Below are positions 16,770 through 25,465 of a stretch of DNA of 46,644 nucleotides, in pieces. The position numbers and the translations under genes were made by a program. A model generated the notes under the pieces. That model had not been told where the DNA came from and made no database searches. It was given only the letters and a program-made list of their open reading frames with translations. Source of the DNA: JAICIG01 sp035532215 (GTDB lineage Bacteria; Planctomycetota; Planctomycetia; Pirellulales; JAICIG01). The DNA is taken from assembly GCA_035532215.1 (NCBI GenBank), contig DATKRK010000298.1, positions 1 through 46,644 of the forward strand, written 5' to 3'. Every line of letters begins with the position of its first letter. Position 1 is the stretch's first letter.

Positions 16770-17795
16770 TCACAGGGGCGCTGTGTCGTGATTGGCCCGG
16801 GTCGACGCTGCTCGCCAGACAAAAATGTCGATTCCGTCGGCAATAAATCGCGACGATCCGTCCATGAGCAGGCAATTCACCCCGCCGGGATGATAGCTGC
16901 TTGCCCGGAAGACTCCGCCGATGGATGCGGCGGCCGACATCGGACCAGGCAAAGAAGAACAATCTGGAATCGGCTGATTCGGCGAAACGGCATGGTTGTA
17001 CCAACTGTTGTCGTAGCCTGCATAGAGCCAAGTGCTGCCGGCAAAAGCAGAATAGCTGGGCGGCGTCCAGGTCGATGCGGCGCCACAAAGCGCCACCATG
17101 GCATCGGTGGCCAGTGGAGATCCGAACTGGCCGGCTCCGCTATACCAAAAATCGGTTCTCATGCGGAATTTAACCAGGTCTGCCGAACCGATGGCTTTCT
17201 CGCTGATGCCGACCGTTGCACTCAGCCCGTCGGTGAAGTCGCTCGGGGCGTGCGGAACCAGCGGCGTAAACGCGCCGAGGCCGCCGCCCGGCGACAGTGT
17301 ACTGCCTTCCGCCGCGTACGCGCCAGGCCCGGTGCATGCGCGGAAGCTGTTGCCCGGCCCGGACCTGCCGACCGCCGGATCGGAAGGACATAAAAATACG
17401 TCGATCCGCACTCTTTCGGGTTTACCCGGGGCTGCGCCGCCCGAAAACGATCCCAACAACGACGGCGAAATGGGAACGCGAACGTCGAACTCAGAGGCCA
17501 GTTGTCTTTGTTCCATATAAGGAATCAGTTGCGCCTGGGGCGAGTACCAGGCATTCCCGCCTTTACGCGGATCGCCATCAATCGCGGGAAGCGCCGGTGG
17601 AAACACTCGATTTGCCAATAAATATCCGTGCAGTGCATAACCGACCTCGCGTAAATTGGACGCGCAATGGATTCGTCTGCTCGACTCTCGTGCTGCCTGG
17701 AGGGCCGGCAGGATCATTGCCAGCAATAAGCCGCAAATCGCAATGACCGCCAGGACTTCCAATGTCGTCATCGCGCGTGGCGGCTTGGTTCTCAT
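16770..17795 (-). CDS. DUF1559 prepilin-like protein
   Basis: A 341-residue planctomycete-type pseudopilin. The leader is MRTKPPRA, followed by MTTLEVLAVIAICGLLLAM. Prepilin peptidase would cut between Ala8 and Met9, leaving the conserved Glu13 at position +5. The usual Gly at -1 is Ala here, which is rarer. The conserved CxxNLRxxGxAL stretch follows (44-55), and the family's C-terminal signature is HPGGVNCLLMDGS. The frame extends upstream to a TTG at 17825 overlapping the DUF1573 stop, but the ATG at 17795 gives a normal short leader. It is the last gene of the 16770-20997 cluster and may form part of a pilus-like or secretion structure. Confidence 0.9.
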   Translation of the reverse strand: MRTKPPRAMTTLEVLAVIAICGLLLAMILPALQAARESSRRIHCASNLREVGYALHGYLLANRVFPPALPAIDGDPRKGGNAWYSPQAQLIPYMEQRQLASEFDVRVPISPSLLGSFSGGAAPGKPERVRIDVFLCPSDPAVGRSGPGNSFRACTGPGAYAAEGSTLSPGGGLGAFTPLVPHAPSDFTDGLSATVGISEKAIGSADLVKFRMRTDFWYSGAGQFGSPLATDAMVALCGAASTWTPPSYSAFAGSTWLYAGYDNSWYNHAVSPNQPIPDCSSLPGPMSAAASIGGVFRASSYHPGGVNCLLMDGSSRFIADGIDIFVWRAASTRANHDTAPL

Positions 17796-17821
17796 ACTGT
17801 CGGCGCTTTGCTGCACCCGGC

Positions 17822-18841
17822 TCAACTGCCGGATTTCGTGAATAACGACACAGGGATCTCAAGCTCGCCCTCGACCGGCCGGGAATGCCGAAGCTTGATT
17901 ACCCAGGAAAGCGCCCCATCGACGTCCGGCGCGGTAAAGACGACGCTCAGACGCACTGTGCGGTCGTTGATTCGATGAGGCGTTACCCCTGGCGCCGGCG
18001 AGGGACCGGTGACGATGCAGCTTTCGATATCGAGTCCGTCTGCCGACTGCGACCGGACCATGATCGACTTTGCGTACACTTGATCGGGTTTGCCGGTCCC
18101 AAGAAACAACGACCGCGGAAAAGCCTCCAGCAATTCCTGAACGCGCCAGCGAACGGCGACCGCGGCCATCGTCTGTTTGCACCCGCCGATATTGACGACG
18201 ACTCGCCCGCTTTCGCTGCCACATGCATCACCCGCAACAACTCTTACCACCAACTTCCGAGATTGAGCATGCCGCAGCGCGTCGTTCTTCCAAAACGCAC
18301 TGAGAGACGGCCGAGCATCGACAATATCCAGGACCGCACAACTCTGTCCGTCCCCTAGATCCTGGGATATCAACTCGACTTCGCGCTCGCCGCATTCTCC
18401 GGGCGCCAAGGCGCCAAAGTCCAGCACGTTTGGTCTGAACTCAACAGCCGCCGCCGCGCGCCACGACAAGACGATGCGCGTGTAGCGCGCGTTTGGATCG
18501 TTCGTCTCGATCGTTACGCTTGCACTGCGCTTCTCCGGCACTTTGCGAGACACCTTCACGCCAAGCAAGGCCGCGCCGCGAGGTTCGATAATCGCCTTAT
18601 CGATCGCCGGGCTCGTGCATCCGCAGGATGCGGAAATCTTGAGTATGCGAAGCGGCGATTCGCCTTGATTTTGGACGCGCACTTCAACGGAATAAGGTTC
18701 GTCGCGATCAACTGGCAAATTGCCTAAATCAATCTCTCGTTGACGGACATGAATCCTCGGCGGACCTGCAGCGGGTACGCGAGGGCCGCATCCAGTGATC
18801 ACGAGCAGCAGCAAAATCGCCCGTTGCGACCTCATGCTCAT
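17822..18841 (-). CDS. DUF1573 lipoprotein
   Basis: A 339-residue exported protein. The lipobox ITGC puts the lipid on Cys18, after a short basic and hydrophobic signal. The DUF1573 signature is clear in residues about 30-130: IDLGNLPVD, VRVQNQGESPLRI, SASCGCTSPAID and IETNDPN. A second Ig-like region follows. DUF1573 domains are ASPM/SPD-2/Hydin-like beta sandwiches often found beside DUF1559 proteins in planctomycetes. The ATG overlaps the C39-like gene stop (ATGA), so the two are coupled. The role is probably structural, at the cell surface. Confidence 0.88.
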   Translation of the reverse strand: MSMRSQRAILLLLVITGCGPRVPAAGPPRIHVRQREIDLGNLPVDRDEPYSVEVRVQNQGESPLRILKISASCGCTSPAIDKAIIEPRGAALLGVKVSRKVPEKRSASVTIETNDPNARYTRIVLSWRAAAAVEFRPNVLDFGALAPGECGEREVELISQDLGDGQSCAVLDIVDARPSLSAFWKNDALRHAQSRKLVVRVVAGDACGSESGRVVVNIGGCKQTMAAVAVRWRVQELLEAFPRSLFLGTGKPDQVYAKSIMVRSQSADGLDIESCIVTGPSPAPGVTPHRINDRTVRLSVVFTAPDVDGALSWVIKLRHSRPVEGELEIPVSLFTKSGS

Positions 18842-19404
18842 GCTCCGCCTTTCGCCCGCGCCAATCTCCACGCGATTGCCAACGCCCCCGCACAAGCGAT
18901 CGAAAGCATGACCCAGAAGACGGATGCCCATTGCGACGTCGAATTGCCGGATGGTAAGTCTTCTTCACGCACCAAGGGGTTTCTGGCAATCAACAGGGCG
19001 GTCCCGTCCCAGCGCGCGGCAAAAGTAGGGATGGGAATGGCGTATTCGCGCGGCGGATCAATCACCTGAACGCGCCCATCGCCAACGCCTGCGATGTTCA
19101 CGAAATGGTGGTCGTCGACCTTCGCTATACACGTGAAAGGCCCCTCGCGCCGCTGTAGGTTATCGACGTTGGTAACAACGCCGAGCGTGCTCAACCCCTT
19201 GCTTTCCGCAAAGTCCGCCAACTGCCCTAGCGAGTAACCGCCCCGCCCAGGGGCGCCAAGCTGTCTTTCCAATTCGTTAAACGTGCCAACGCGCGTATCG
19301 AGCGCCGCAAGACTGACAAACAAGCAGTAGGCGCCGCAATGTTCGTCCGGCTCGACGTCGGTCGCGCCGCCAATCAGCAGCATATTCAATATGATCGCCG
19401 CCAT
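18838..19404 (-). CDS. C39-like peptidase with C-terminal membrane anchor
   Basis: This 188-residue protein carries the papain-like C39 pattern: Cys23 in EHCGAYCL, His in DDHHFVNI and Asp in VQVIDPP. C39 peptidases cut double-glycine leaders from peptides in ABC exporters; this one has no ABC part. It ends in one hydrophobic helix followed by a basic tail (RLARAKGG). With its short hydrophobic N-terminus, that would place the catalytic domain outside the cytoplasm. The glutamine normally found six residues before the Cys is not there, so activity is uncertain. It starts directly after the upstream stop (TGAATG) and overlaps DUF1573. Confidence 0.8.
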   Translation of the reverse strand: MAAIILNMLLIGGATDVEPDEHCGAYCLFVSLAALDTRVGTFNELERQLGAPGRGGYSLGQLADFAESKGLSTLGVVTNVDNLQRREGPFTCIAKVDDHHFVNIAGVGDGRVQVIDPPREYAIPIPTFAARWDGTALLIARNPLVREEDLPSGNSTSQWASVFWVMLSIACAGALAIAWRLARAKGGA

Positions 19405-20352
19405 TCAATGTTTCTCCGCCGCAAATCCTTTCTCTTTTAGCTTGCGGCCCAATTCGTGCAGTCTCTCGTCGCTGACCGACACCTCTTTTCCAAGCCGGTA
19501 TCTGCGCGTGCCCGCGGCGCTTATTTCTTCGATCAGCGCGTCTTTCGGAATTCTCAAGGAGGAGAGTGCGAATCGGTCGCCGGGAATCCGCGGAGTTGGG
19601 TCGAAAGACGTTATCATAAGCGAGTACGTCCGCTCGGGGTGCGCCTTGTTGTTCGTAAGGGACCGGCGGTAATCGTACTTTTTCAAATACGATCTCCCGT
19701 CGCCGAGCGGCGACCATTCGTACTTGCCCGCACGCCAAATGGTTGATTTGGGTCCGGGACGGCCCTCGTATTCCGTGACGTTGCCGCTGGCCCCCAAGGA
19801 GGCGAATACGCGCAAAGTTTCGCCGGATGGATATTCGTGCGTGACCGTAACCAGATCTCCATCGCGCGCCGTTTTCACCACGACGCCGCCCGCGCGTGCT
19901 TTTTCCGGATCGAACAAGGCAGACCACTCGGCTAGCCCCTCGATCCGAAACCAGGCCTGATCGGGGCGTATTTCAAGCTGCTCTGGATAGCCGAGCATGT
20001 CATCCCGCACTTTCTGAACGTGCTTGACGTCCGGCCAGTAGAAGATGATCTCCTTGGCGGTCTCGATCATTTCACAATTCAGCCGCGTACGGTTGTCACC
20101 ATCCTGCTGTGCCATCGCGTATTTCCAATACGTGCCCGCTTCGGCCCAGGTCATATCCACGGTAAAATCGGTCTGCTGGCCGTCCCATAACGTGTGGATT
20201 TCGGCGGTCTGACTCCCCCTGTCGAAGCCGGCGCGATTCGTCTCCTGTGCGGCGACCAAGAGTTTTAGGATTTCGTTATCAGCGGGTTCCGCCGCGGACG
20301 CTAGCGCGGCGGCGAACCCCAGCCATCCAAACGTCAAGCAAATCCGAATCAT
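19405..20352 (-). CDS. Exported protein of unknown function in the C39/DUF1573 cluster
   Basis: This 315-residue protein has a Sec signal (MIRICLTFGWLGFAAALASA). The mature part is rich in beta-strand-like alternation (TDFTVDMTWAEAGTYWKY, DDMLGYPEQLEIRPDQAWF) and ends in a charged helix. The layout is loosely reminiscent of LolA/LolB-type exported proteins, but I see no decisive motif. ACGGAGT before the ATG is a fair ribosome site. Its stop abuts the C39 ATG with no gap, so it belongs to the same transcript. It probably works with the peptidase or the cysteine-rich protein upstream; that is inference from position only. Confidence 0.75.
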   Translation of the reverse strand: MIRICLTFGWLGFAAALASAAEPADNEILKLLVAAQETNRAGFDRGSQTAEIHTLWDGQQTDFTVDMTWAEAGTYWKYAMAQQDGDNRTRLNCEMIETAKEIIFYWPDVKHVQKVRDDMLGYPEQLEIRPDQAWFRIEGLAEWSALFDPEKARAGGVVVKTARDGDLVTVTHEYPSGETLRVFASLGASGNVTEYEGRPGPKSTIWRAGKYEWSPLGDGRSYLKKYDYRRSLTNNKAHPERTYSLMITSFDPTPRIPGDRFALSSLRIPKDALIEEISAAGTRRYRLGKEVSVSDERLHELGRKLKEKGFAAEKH

Positions 20353-20568
20353 GCGCGGACTCCGTCATAATCGCGAGGGAATCGCCCGAGGAAATAGAAA
20401 CGGAATCGAGCGAATCCTTGCCGCAGGGAGAGTAGTTCCGATGGCGAGCGAATACGTGCAGTAAACTGCGACGCAATTACTCGCTACTGGACAGAGCCGC
20501 CGGTTTAAACACCGCCAATACGCCGAAACAGAGCGCAGATTATGATCGCAGTTGCGGCGGGCGGAGGG
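20353..20568. other. Gap between the cysteine-rich peptide gene and its downstream cluster
   Basis: I see no gene and no strong terminator in this 216-base spacer, so read-through from the peptide gene into the downstream genes is possible. Confidence 0.4.
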
Positions 20569-20997
20569 TCAGCAACTATCCTGGCACTGATCAGGTGCGT
20601 AGCTGTCGCTTACTTTCGTGCCGGTGAGGCACATGTTAAGCATTGTATCCCACACACACGAGTACTCGGACACGCAGACGTGCGAGGTGTTGATCGGATT
20701 GGTGCAAGTTTTCCCCTGCATGAAAGAGACGCAACCCTTTCGATTTCCCCCAAAAACCTGGATCTCGTCGTTTCCTGGCGCCGTGCAGTTGGCCATGTTG
20801 AAAGTCGAGCACGAATTCGCAACTGCGACGCAATTCGCGACATCACCGCAGCAATAGTTGTCGAGTCCGCCATGTATGGCCCAAAGATCGCTACGGTCGA
20901 GAGTCCGCGGTGATCGGTTGCTTGCCGAACCGGCAAGAAATGCAGAGCAAATCGCCGCGATTCCGGCGATCAACGTGAGATGCGACGTGCGAAACAT
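20569..20997 (-). CDS. Exported cysteine-rich protein with a double-glycine leader motif
   Basis: A 142-residue protein with no family I recognise. Residues 1-25 form a Sec-like signal (hydrophobic core LTLIAGIAAICSAFLAG). Residues 33-44 read LDRSDLWAIHGG, which fits the bacteriocin leader pattern: Leu at -12, acidic at -8, Leu at -7, Ile at -4 and Gly at -2 and -1. The 98 residues after the GG contain 12 Cys (49, 50, 56, 63, 71, 89, 98, 108, 114, 123, 138, 142) and few charges, suggesting a disulfide-rich extracellular product. The start at 20997 has a strong Shine-Dalgarno (GAGGAGGG); the frame upstream of it is not convincing. A C39 peptidase homologue lies two genes downstream. The peptide's role is unknown; bacteriocin, signal and adhesive surface protein all remain open. 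Confidence 0.75.
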   Translation of the reverse strand: MFRTSHLTLIAGIAAICSAFLAGSASNRSPRTLDRSDLWAIHGGLDNYCCGDVANCVAVANSCSTFNMANCTAPGNDEIQVFGGNRKGCVSFMQGKTCTNPINTSHVCVSEYSCVWDTMLNMCLTGTKVSDSYAPDQCQDSC

Positions 20998-21275
20998 GAC
21001 ACCACCCTCCTCTTTTAGCGAAAGAGATTTGCACGATCCACGCACCGAAAATCCTAGCGGCATTGACGGGCAGTTACAAGAGTTGAAATCCAAAAACCCA
21101 AAAATAATAATGTCGTCCGGCGCAAGTTAGGGGGCAGGCGAATGTGCAAATGCGCATCGCAAAAGTAGAGTTTTGACCGTGCCAAGCGGCGAGGCACAAC
21201 GCCCGGCCGATTCATAGGCGCGCTTCTGGCGTTTTCGGCTTCGCTAAGAGTTGGCCCCGTACACGATAATTGAAG
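20998..21275. other. Intergenic region between the peptide gene and comEC
   Basis: This divergent region is relatively AT-rich around 21090-21120. It must hold promoters for both directions, but I could not assign convincing boxes. Confidence 0.4.
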
Positions 21276-23828
21276 ATGCCGATGAAACCCGTCGTCGCTC
21301 ACCTTCAAGTGCAGAGCCCCACGACCCCGCGCTATCAACCGCTGGTCGTCGTGCTGACCGCCGTCGCAACGGGCATCTACCTCGATCGGCGTGCGCCGGC
21401 GGCGGCCGAACTTTGGTGGATCATCGCGGCGGCGAGCTTATGCGGCTGGTTCGTTTTCTGGCGCCGGGGCCGCGAGCGGCTGGCGGCCGTCGCATTGGCC
21501 GTTTGTCTGGCGACGTTGGGCGGCGCCTGGCATCATCTGCGGTTTTCGCTGTTCGCGCGCGACGAATTGGGGCTGTACGCGCGCGAGGAACCGCACCCGG
21601 TTTGCGTCGAAGCGATGGCCGACAGCGGAGTCGAGCGATTGCCCGCTCCGCCCGACGATCCGTTGTGCGCCATTCCCCGCGGCGACCGCAGCCGGCTCGA
21701 AGTGTTGTTGACCGGCTTGCGGCAGGGCGATCGCTGGCAAGCAGCCTCGGGCCGGGCCCGGCTGCTCGTCGACGGCCACCTGCTCGGCGTGTACGCGGGC
21801 GACCGCTTGCGCGTGTTCGGCCAACTCTCGGCGCCGGGCGGCATGCACAATCCCGGCGAGTTCGATTTCGCCGCCCACGCCCGCGGCGACCGCGAGCTGA
21901 GCTTGCTCTCGGCCGACTTTCCCGACTGCGTCAGCGTGCAAGCAGCAGCCAGCCGCTGGAACCCCTGGCGGCAATTGGAATCGCTCCGCCAGCGCGGCCG
22001 GCTTCGGCTCTTCGAGCAAATGGCCGACGACCAGGCCGGCCTGGCCTCGGCGCTGTTGCTCGGCGTGCGCGCGGACCTGGATGCCGACGCCAACGCCGCG
22101 TTCGCCAAAACCGGCACGGTGCATTTGCTCTCGATTTCGGGCTTGCACGTCGGCATTTTGGCCGGGTTTCTGTTCGGACTGATGCGGCTCGGCTTGGCGC
22201 CGCGCAACGTGGCGCTGGCTGCGATCGCACTGACGACGCTGGGCTACTCGCTGCTCATCGACGCCGAGCCGCCGGCCGTGCGAGCGACCGTGATCGTACT
22301 TTTGGTTTGCCTCTCGCAAGCCTTGCCGCGCCGCTTGTCGCCGTTCAACGCGTTGGCCGCCGCGGCGCTCGTCGTGCTGGCGTGGAACCCCGAAGATCTG
22401 TTTCGCACCGGGCCGCAATTGTCGTTCTTGGCGGTGGCCGCGTTGGCCTGGTTCGGGCCGCGGCTGCGGCGGCGAAGTCTCGATCCGCTCGAACGATTGA
22501 TCGCCGAGACGCGGCCCTGGCCCGAGCGCGGCGCGCGCTGGTTGGGCCGCAAGGTCTGGGGAATGACCGCGCTGTCGTGTTGCGTCTGGTCCGTCAGTGC
22601 GCCGTTGGTGCTGGCGCAGTTCCATCTGTTTTCGCCCGCCACGCTGCTGCTCACGCCCTTCTTGGCGCTGCCGGTGGCGGTCGGCCTGATGTCGGGCTTT
22701 TTGACGCTTGCGCTGGGCTGGCTGTTGCCGCCGCTCGGTTCGCTCTGCGGTTACGTTTGCGATCGCTCGCTGGCCATCGTCGACACGAGCGTCGATTTCG
22801 CCAGCCACTGCCGCGGCAGCCATCTCTGGGCGCCGGGGCCTGAAGCATGGTGGCTGTGGGGCTTTTATGGTTTGCTCGCCGCTTGGGCCGTCGCGCCGCG
22901 GCTGCGGCCGCCGCCGCGCTGGTGCGCGGCGCTTCTGGCGGGCTGGATTGCGGTCGGCTTTTCGGCGGCGGCGATTCGCTCGCAGCCGGGTGAGCGGCTC
23001 GATTGCACGTTCTTGTCGGTGGGCCACGGCTGCGCGGTGGTGCTGGAGTTGCCCGGCGGCCAGAAGCTGCTCTACGACGCGGGGCGGCTCGGCTCGCCGG
23101 CCGGCGGGGCGCGGTCGGTGGCGGCGTTTCTCTGGTCGCGCGGGATCACGCATCTCGACGCGATCGTGCTCTCGCACGCCGACGTCGACCACTATAACGC
23201 CGTGCCCGAACTGCTGGAAAAGTTCTCGGTGGGCGTGATCTACGCTTCGCCCTTGATGCTGGCCGACGACGGCGCCGCCGTGCAAAAGCTGCGCGCGGCG
23301 ATCGAGCGGTCCGGCGTGCCGCTGCGCGAGGCGCTGGCGGGCGATCGCTTGCGCTCGACCGGCGGCTGCCGCATTGAAGTGCTGCACCCGACGACGCAGC
23401 GGCCGGCGGCCAGCGATAATGCCAACAGCATCGTGCTGGCCGTCGAGTATCAAGGCCGCCGCATTCTGCTGACCGGCGACCTGGAGTCGCCCGGCATGGA
23501 CGACGTGATCGCCGAGTCGCCCTTGGATTGCGACGTGATCCTGGCGCCGCACCACGGCAGCGCCCGCAGCGATCCGCCCGGCTTCGCCGCCTGGAGCACG
23601 CCCGAGTGGGTCGTGGTGAGCGGCGGTCACAGCGACGATCGGCCCGAGGTCTCGGCGGCCTACGTTCGCCATCACGCTCGCGTATTAAACACGGCCCAAT
23701 GCGGCGCCGTCCGCGTCCAGATCTCCGCCGGGCGGTTGGAGGTCGGGCCGTGGCGCGGACACGCTCGCATGGCTTACGAATTGGCAAGTCAACAACCCCT
23801 CAAAAAGGGTAAAGCCCCTGGCCCGTGA
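21276..23828 (+). CDS. comEC: ComEC/Rec2 family DNA-uptake channel protein
   Basis: An 850-residue inner-membrane protein of natural transformation, which carries single-stranded DNA into the cytoplasm. The N-terminus has two or three helices, followed by the DUF4131-like OB region (about 100-225), the competence domain with HLLSISGLHVGIL (about 285-300) and its set of helices to about 560, and a C-terminal metallo-beta-lactamase domain with LSHADVDH (about 632-640), TGDLES and ILAPHHGS. All parts are present and the length is usual. The ATG at 21276 is used; another ATG lies two codons on. A terminator follows. No other competence gene is in the window. Confidence 0.95.
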   Translation: MPMKPVVAHLQVQSPTTPRYQPLVVVLTAVATGIYLDRRAPAAAELWWIIAAASLCGWFVFWRRGRERLAAVALAVCLATLGGAWHHLRFSLFARDELGLYAREEPHPVCVEAMADSGVERLPAPPDDPLCAIPRGDRSRLEVLLTGLRQGDRWQAASGRARLLVDGHLLGVYAGDRLRVFGQLSAPGGMHNPGEFDFAAHARGDRELSLLSADFPDCVSVQAAASRWNPWRQLESLRQRGRLRLFEQMADDQAGLASALLLGVRADLDADANAAFAKTGTVHLLSISGLHVGILAGFLFGLMRLGLAPRNVALAAIALTTLGYSLLIDAEPPAVRATVIVLLVCLSQALPRRLSPFNALAAAALVVLAWNPEDLFRTGPQLSFLAVAALAWFGPRLRRRSLDPLERLIAETRPWPERGARWLGRKVWGMTALSCCVWSVSAPLVLAQFHLFSPATLLLTPFLALPVAVGLMSGFLTLALGWLLPPLGSLCGYVCDRSLAIVDTSVDFASHCRGSHLWAPGPEAWWLWGFYGLLAAWAVAPRLRPPPRWCAALLAGWIAVGFSAAAIRSQPGERLDCTFLSVGHGCAVVLELPGGQKLLYDAGRLGSPAGGARSVAAFLWSRGITHLDAIVLSHADVDHYNAVPELLEKFSVGVIYASPLMLADDGAAVQKLRAAIERSGVPLREALAGDRLRSTGGCRIEVLHPTTQRPAASDNANSIVLAVEYQGRRILLTGDLESPGMDDVIAESPLDCDVILAPHHGSARSDPPGFAAWSTPEWVVVSGGHSDDRPEVSAAYVRHHARVLNTAQCGAVRVQISAGRLEVGPWRGHARMAYELASQQPLKKGKAPGP

Positions 23829-23883
23829 AAGCCGAGAAATATCTTCACGGACGGTTGATACAAGGGCAGGACCATCGACCTAG

Positions 23884-23918
23884 CCGCTGGCGCCTGACAC
23901 CCCGCCAGCGGTTTTTTT
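23884..23918 (+). terminator. Rho-independent terminator after comEC
   Basis: CCGCTGGCG (23884-23892), a ten-base loop and CGCCAGCGG (23903-23911) form a perfect 9-bp stem followed by seven T (23912-23918). It lies 55 bases after the comEC stop. Confidence 0.88.
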
Positions 23919-23927
23919 GTTTCCAAA

Positions 23928-25400
23928 CTATCGACTTTGTCCGAGTTGCATCTCGTTTCGCAAGCGACTGACGCCCTCCTCGGTGACTTTGGATCCGGCA
24001 TAGAGATACCCCTTCAGATGCTTCAGCGATCTGAGGTGTTCCAGACCGGCGTCGGTGATTGCAGTATTCGTGAAACTCAAGAATTCCAAGTCCTTCAGGT
24101 TTTCAACGTTCGCAAGGCCGTTATCGGTGATGCTCGAATCATCGATTTCCAGCCACTTGAGACGGTCGAGCCGCGCAATTGCCTTGAGCCCGTCGTCGGT
24201 AAGGCCGATGCTGCGCACCGCCAGCCAGCGCAACGCCGTCAACGATTCGAGTTCTTGAAAGCAGGCGCCGGTGACCCCCGCGGTCGAGAGCCGCAACTTC
24301 TCAAGCTTGTCGAGCGATTTCAAATGCACCAGCCCGGCGTCGGTCACAATATTGCACTTCAACACATCGAGCTCTTTCAATCCCGTCAATCGACCGAGCG
24401 ACTCGAAGCCGTCGTCGGTCAATTCGGGCAGATCGTGCAACGACAGAACCTCGAGCGTGCGAAGATCCTCGATTGCAGTCAGCCCCGCATCGGTAATCGG
24501 CAGCTTGTAGAGCGACAATTGGCGCAGCCGGGGCATGCGCTTGACGTGCTGGAATCCCGCGTCGCCGATTTCAAGATCGGCGAGCCATAAATCGTCGACG
24601 CTTTCCAACTCGGGCAGGAATTTCAAGCCCGCGTCGCTAATCGCCGGCAGACCGAACAAGCTCAAACTTTCCAGACGCCTGAGGGAAGTCAGGCAACTCA
24701 GTCCTTCGTCAGTCAATCCCTTGCCGCCTAGCGCCAAGCGTCGCAAGTGCGGCAAGCGGCTGAGTTGCGGAATGTCGGCATTGACGGCGTCGCGGATTTG
24801 CAGTTCCGTCACGCGGTCGAACCAGTGTCGCGACCAGTCGCCCAACAGCTCAGTCATCCAAGCAGGCGCTCTGGCTTCATATCGAACCTCGCCGCCGCTG
24901 GCGACGACTCTCGCCGCGATTCGCTGCTGTTCGAGCGGGCCGCTGACGTAGGTCGCCAATGCGGCGCTGACGACAAAGACGATCGCCAGCAGCATGCCGA
25001 GATTGAATTGAAACCAGCGCTGCCGAGGCGCCGCGGCGGTTGCCGGACGCAGGCGGCGGAAGCTTCGAGCGGCCGCCAGTGCGCCGGCGGTGGCGCACAG
25101 CAACAGCACGACCGGCCGCCGCAGGCCAAAGACAAATTGCGCCGACAGTGCGGCCGCCGCCAGCCCCAAGCTGATGACCGCGACGGCGTGCCGAGTGCGC
25201 CCGCTGGCAGCCGCCGCGCCGGCGCTCAAGGAGCCGATCAACAACCCGGCGTAGGCGCCGATTCCGGCGCTCAGCCCGAGTAGCCATTTGGCGTCGGCGG
25301 TAATACTCGAATCGACGAGCAGGCTAACCGTGGCGAACATCGCCCCCGCTGCGCCGCCCGCAACGGCGCCGATTGTCGCGCCCAAGAAGGTTTTCCGCAT
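23928..25400 (-). CDS. Membrane-anchored leucine-rich repeat protein
   Basis: A 490-residue protein. The first 160 residues hold about six hydrophobic segments (Gly/Ala-rich, such as GAVAGGAAGAMFATVSLLV). The rest is roughly ten leucine-rich repeats of about 24 residues with the pattern 'ITDAGLxxLxxLxxLexLxL', similar to the RNI/F-box-like repeats common in planctomycetes. No catalytic domain is visible. Repeats of this kind bind proteins, so a role in protein-protein contact at the membrane is likely, but the partner is unknown. The ATG at 25400 is the start of the first hydrophobic segment. It runs convergently to comEC. Confidence 0.9.
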   Translation of the reverse strand: MRKTFLGATIGAVAGGAAGAMFATVSLLVDSSITADAKWLLGLSAGIGAYAGLLIGSLSAGAAAASGRTRHAVAVISLGLAAAALSAQFVFGLRRPVVLLLCATAGALAAARSFRRLRPATAAAPRQRWFQFNLGMLLAIVFVVSAALATYVSGPLEQQRIAARVVASGGEVRYEARAPAWMTELLGDWSRHWFDRVTELQIRDAVNADIPQLSRLPHLRRLALGGKGLTDEGLSCLTSLRRLESLSLFGLPAISDAGLKFLPELESVDDLWLADLEIGDAGFQHVKRMPRLRQLSLYKLPITDAGLTAIEDLRTLEVLSLHDLPELTDDGFESLGRLTGLKELDVLKCNIVTDAGLVHLKSLDKLEKLRLSTAGVTGACFQELESLTALRWLAVRSIGLTDDGLKAIARLDRLKWLEIDDSSITDNGLANVENLKDLEFLSFTNTAITDAGLEHLRSLKHLKGYLYAGSKVTEEGVSRLRNEMQLGQSR

Positions 25401-25465
25401 CGCGTTCTCCTGCTGTTCGCCGAGAACATCAATCTCGCCGCGCGTCTGGATCGCATCATTTCAGA

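Noticed and set aside
21438..23675. 745-codon frame antisense to comEC
   Set aside because: comEC is unmistakable on the plus strand, and the antisense product is Arg/Gln-rich low-complexity sequence.
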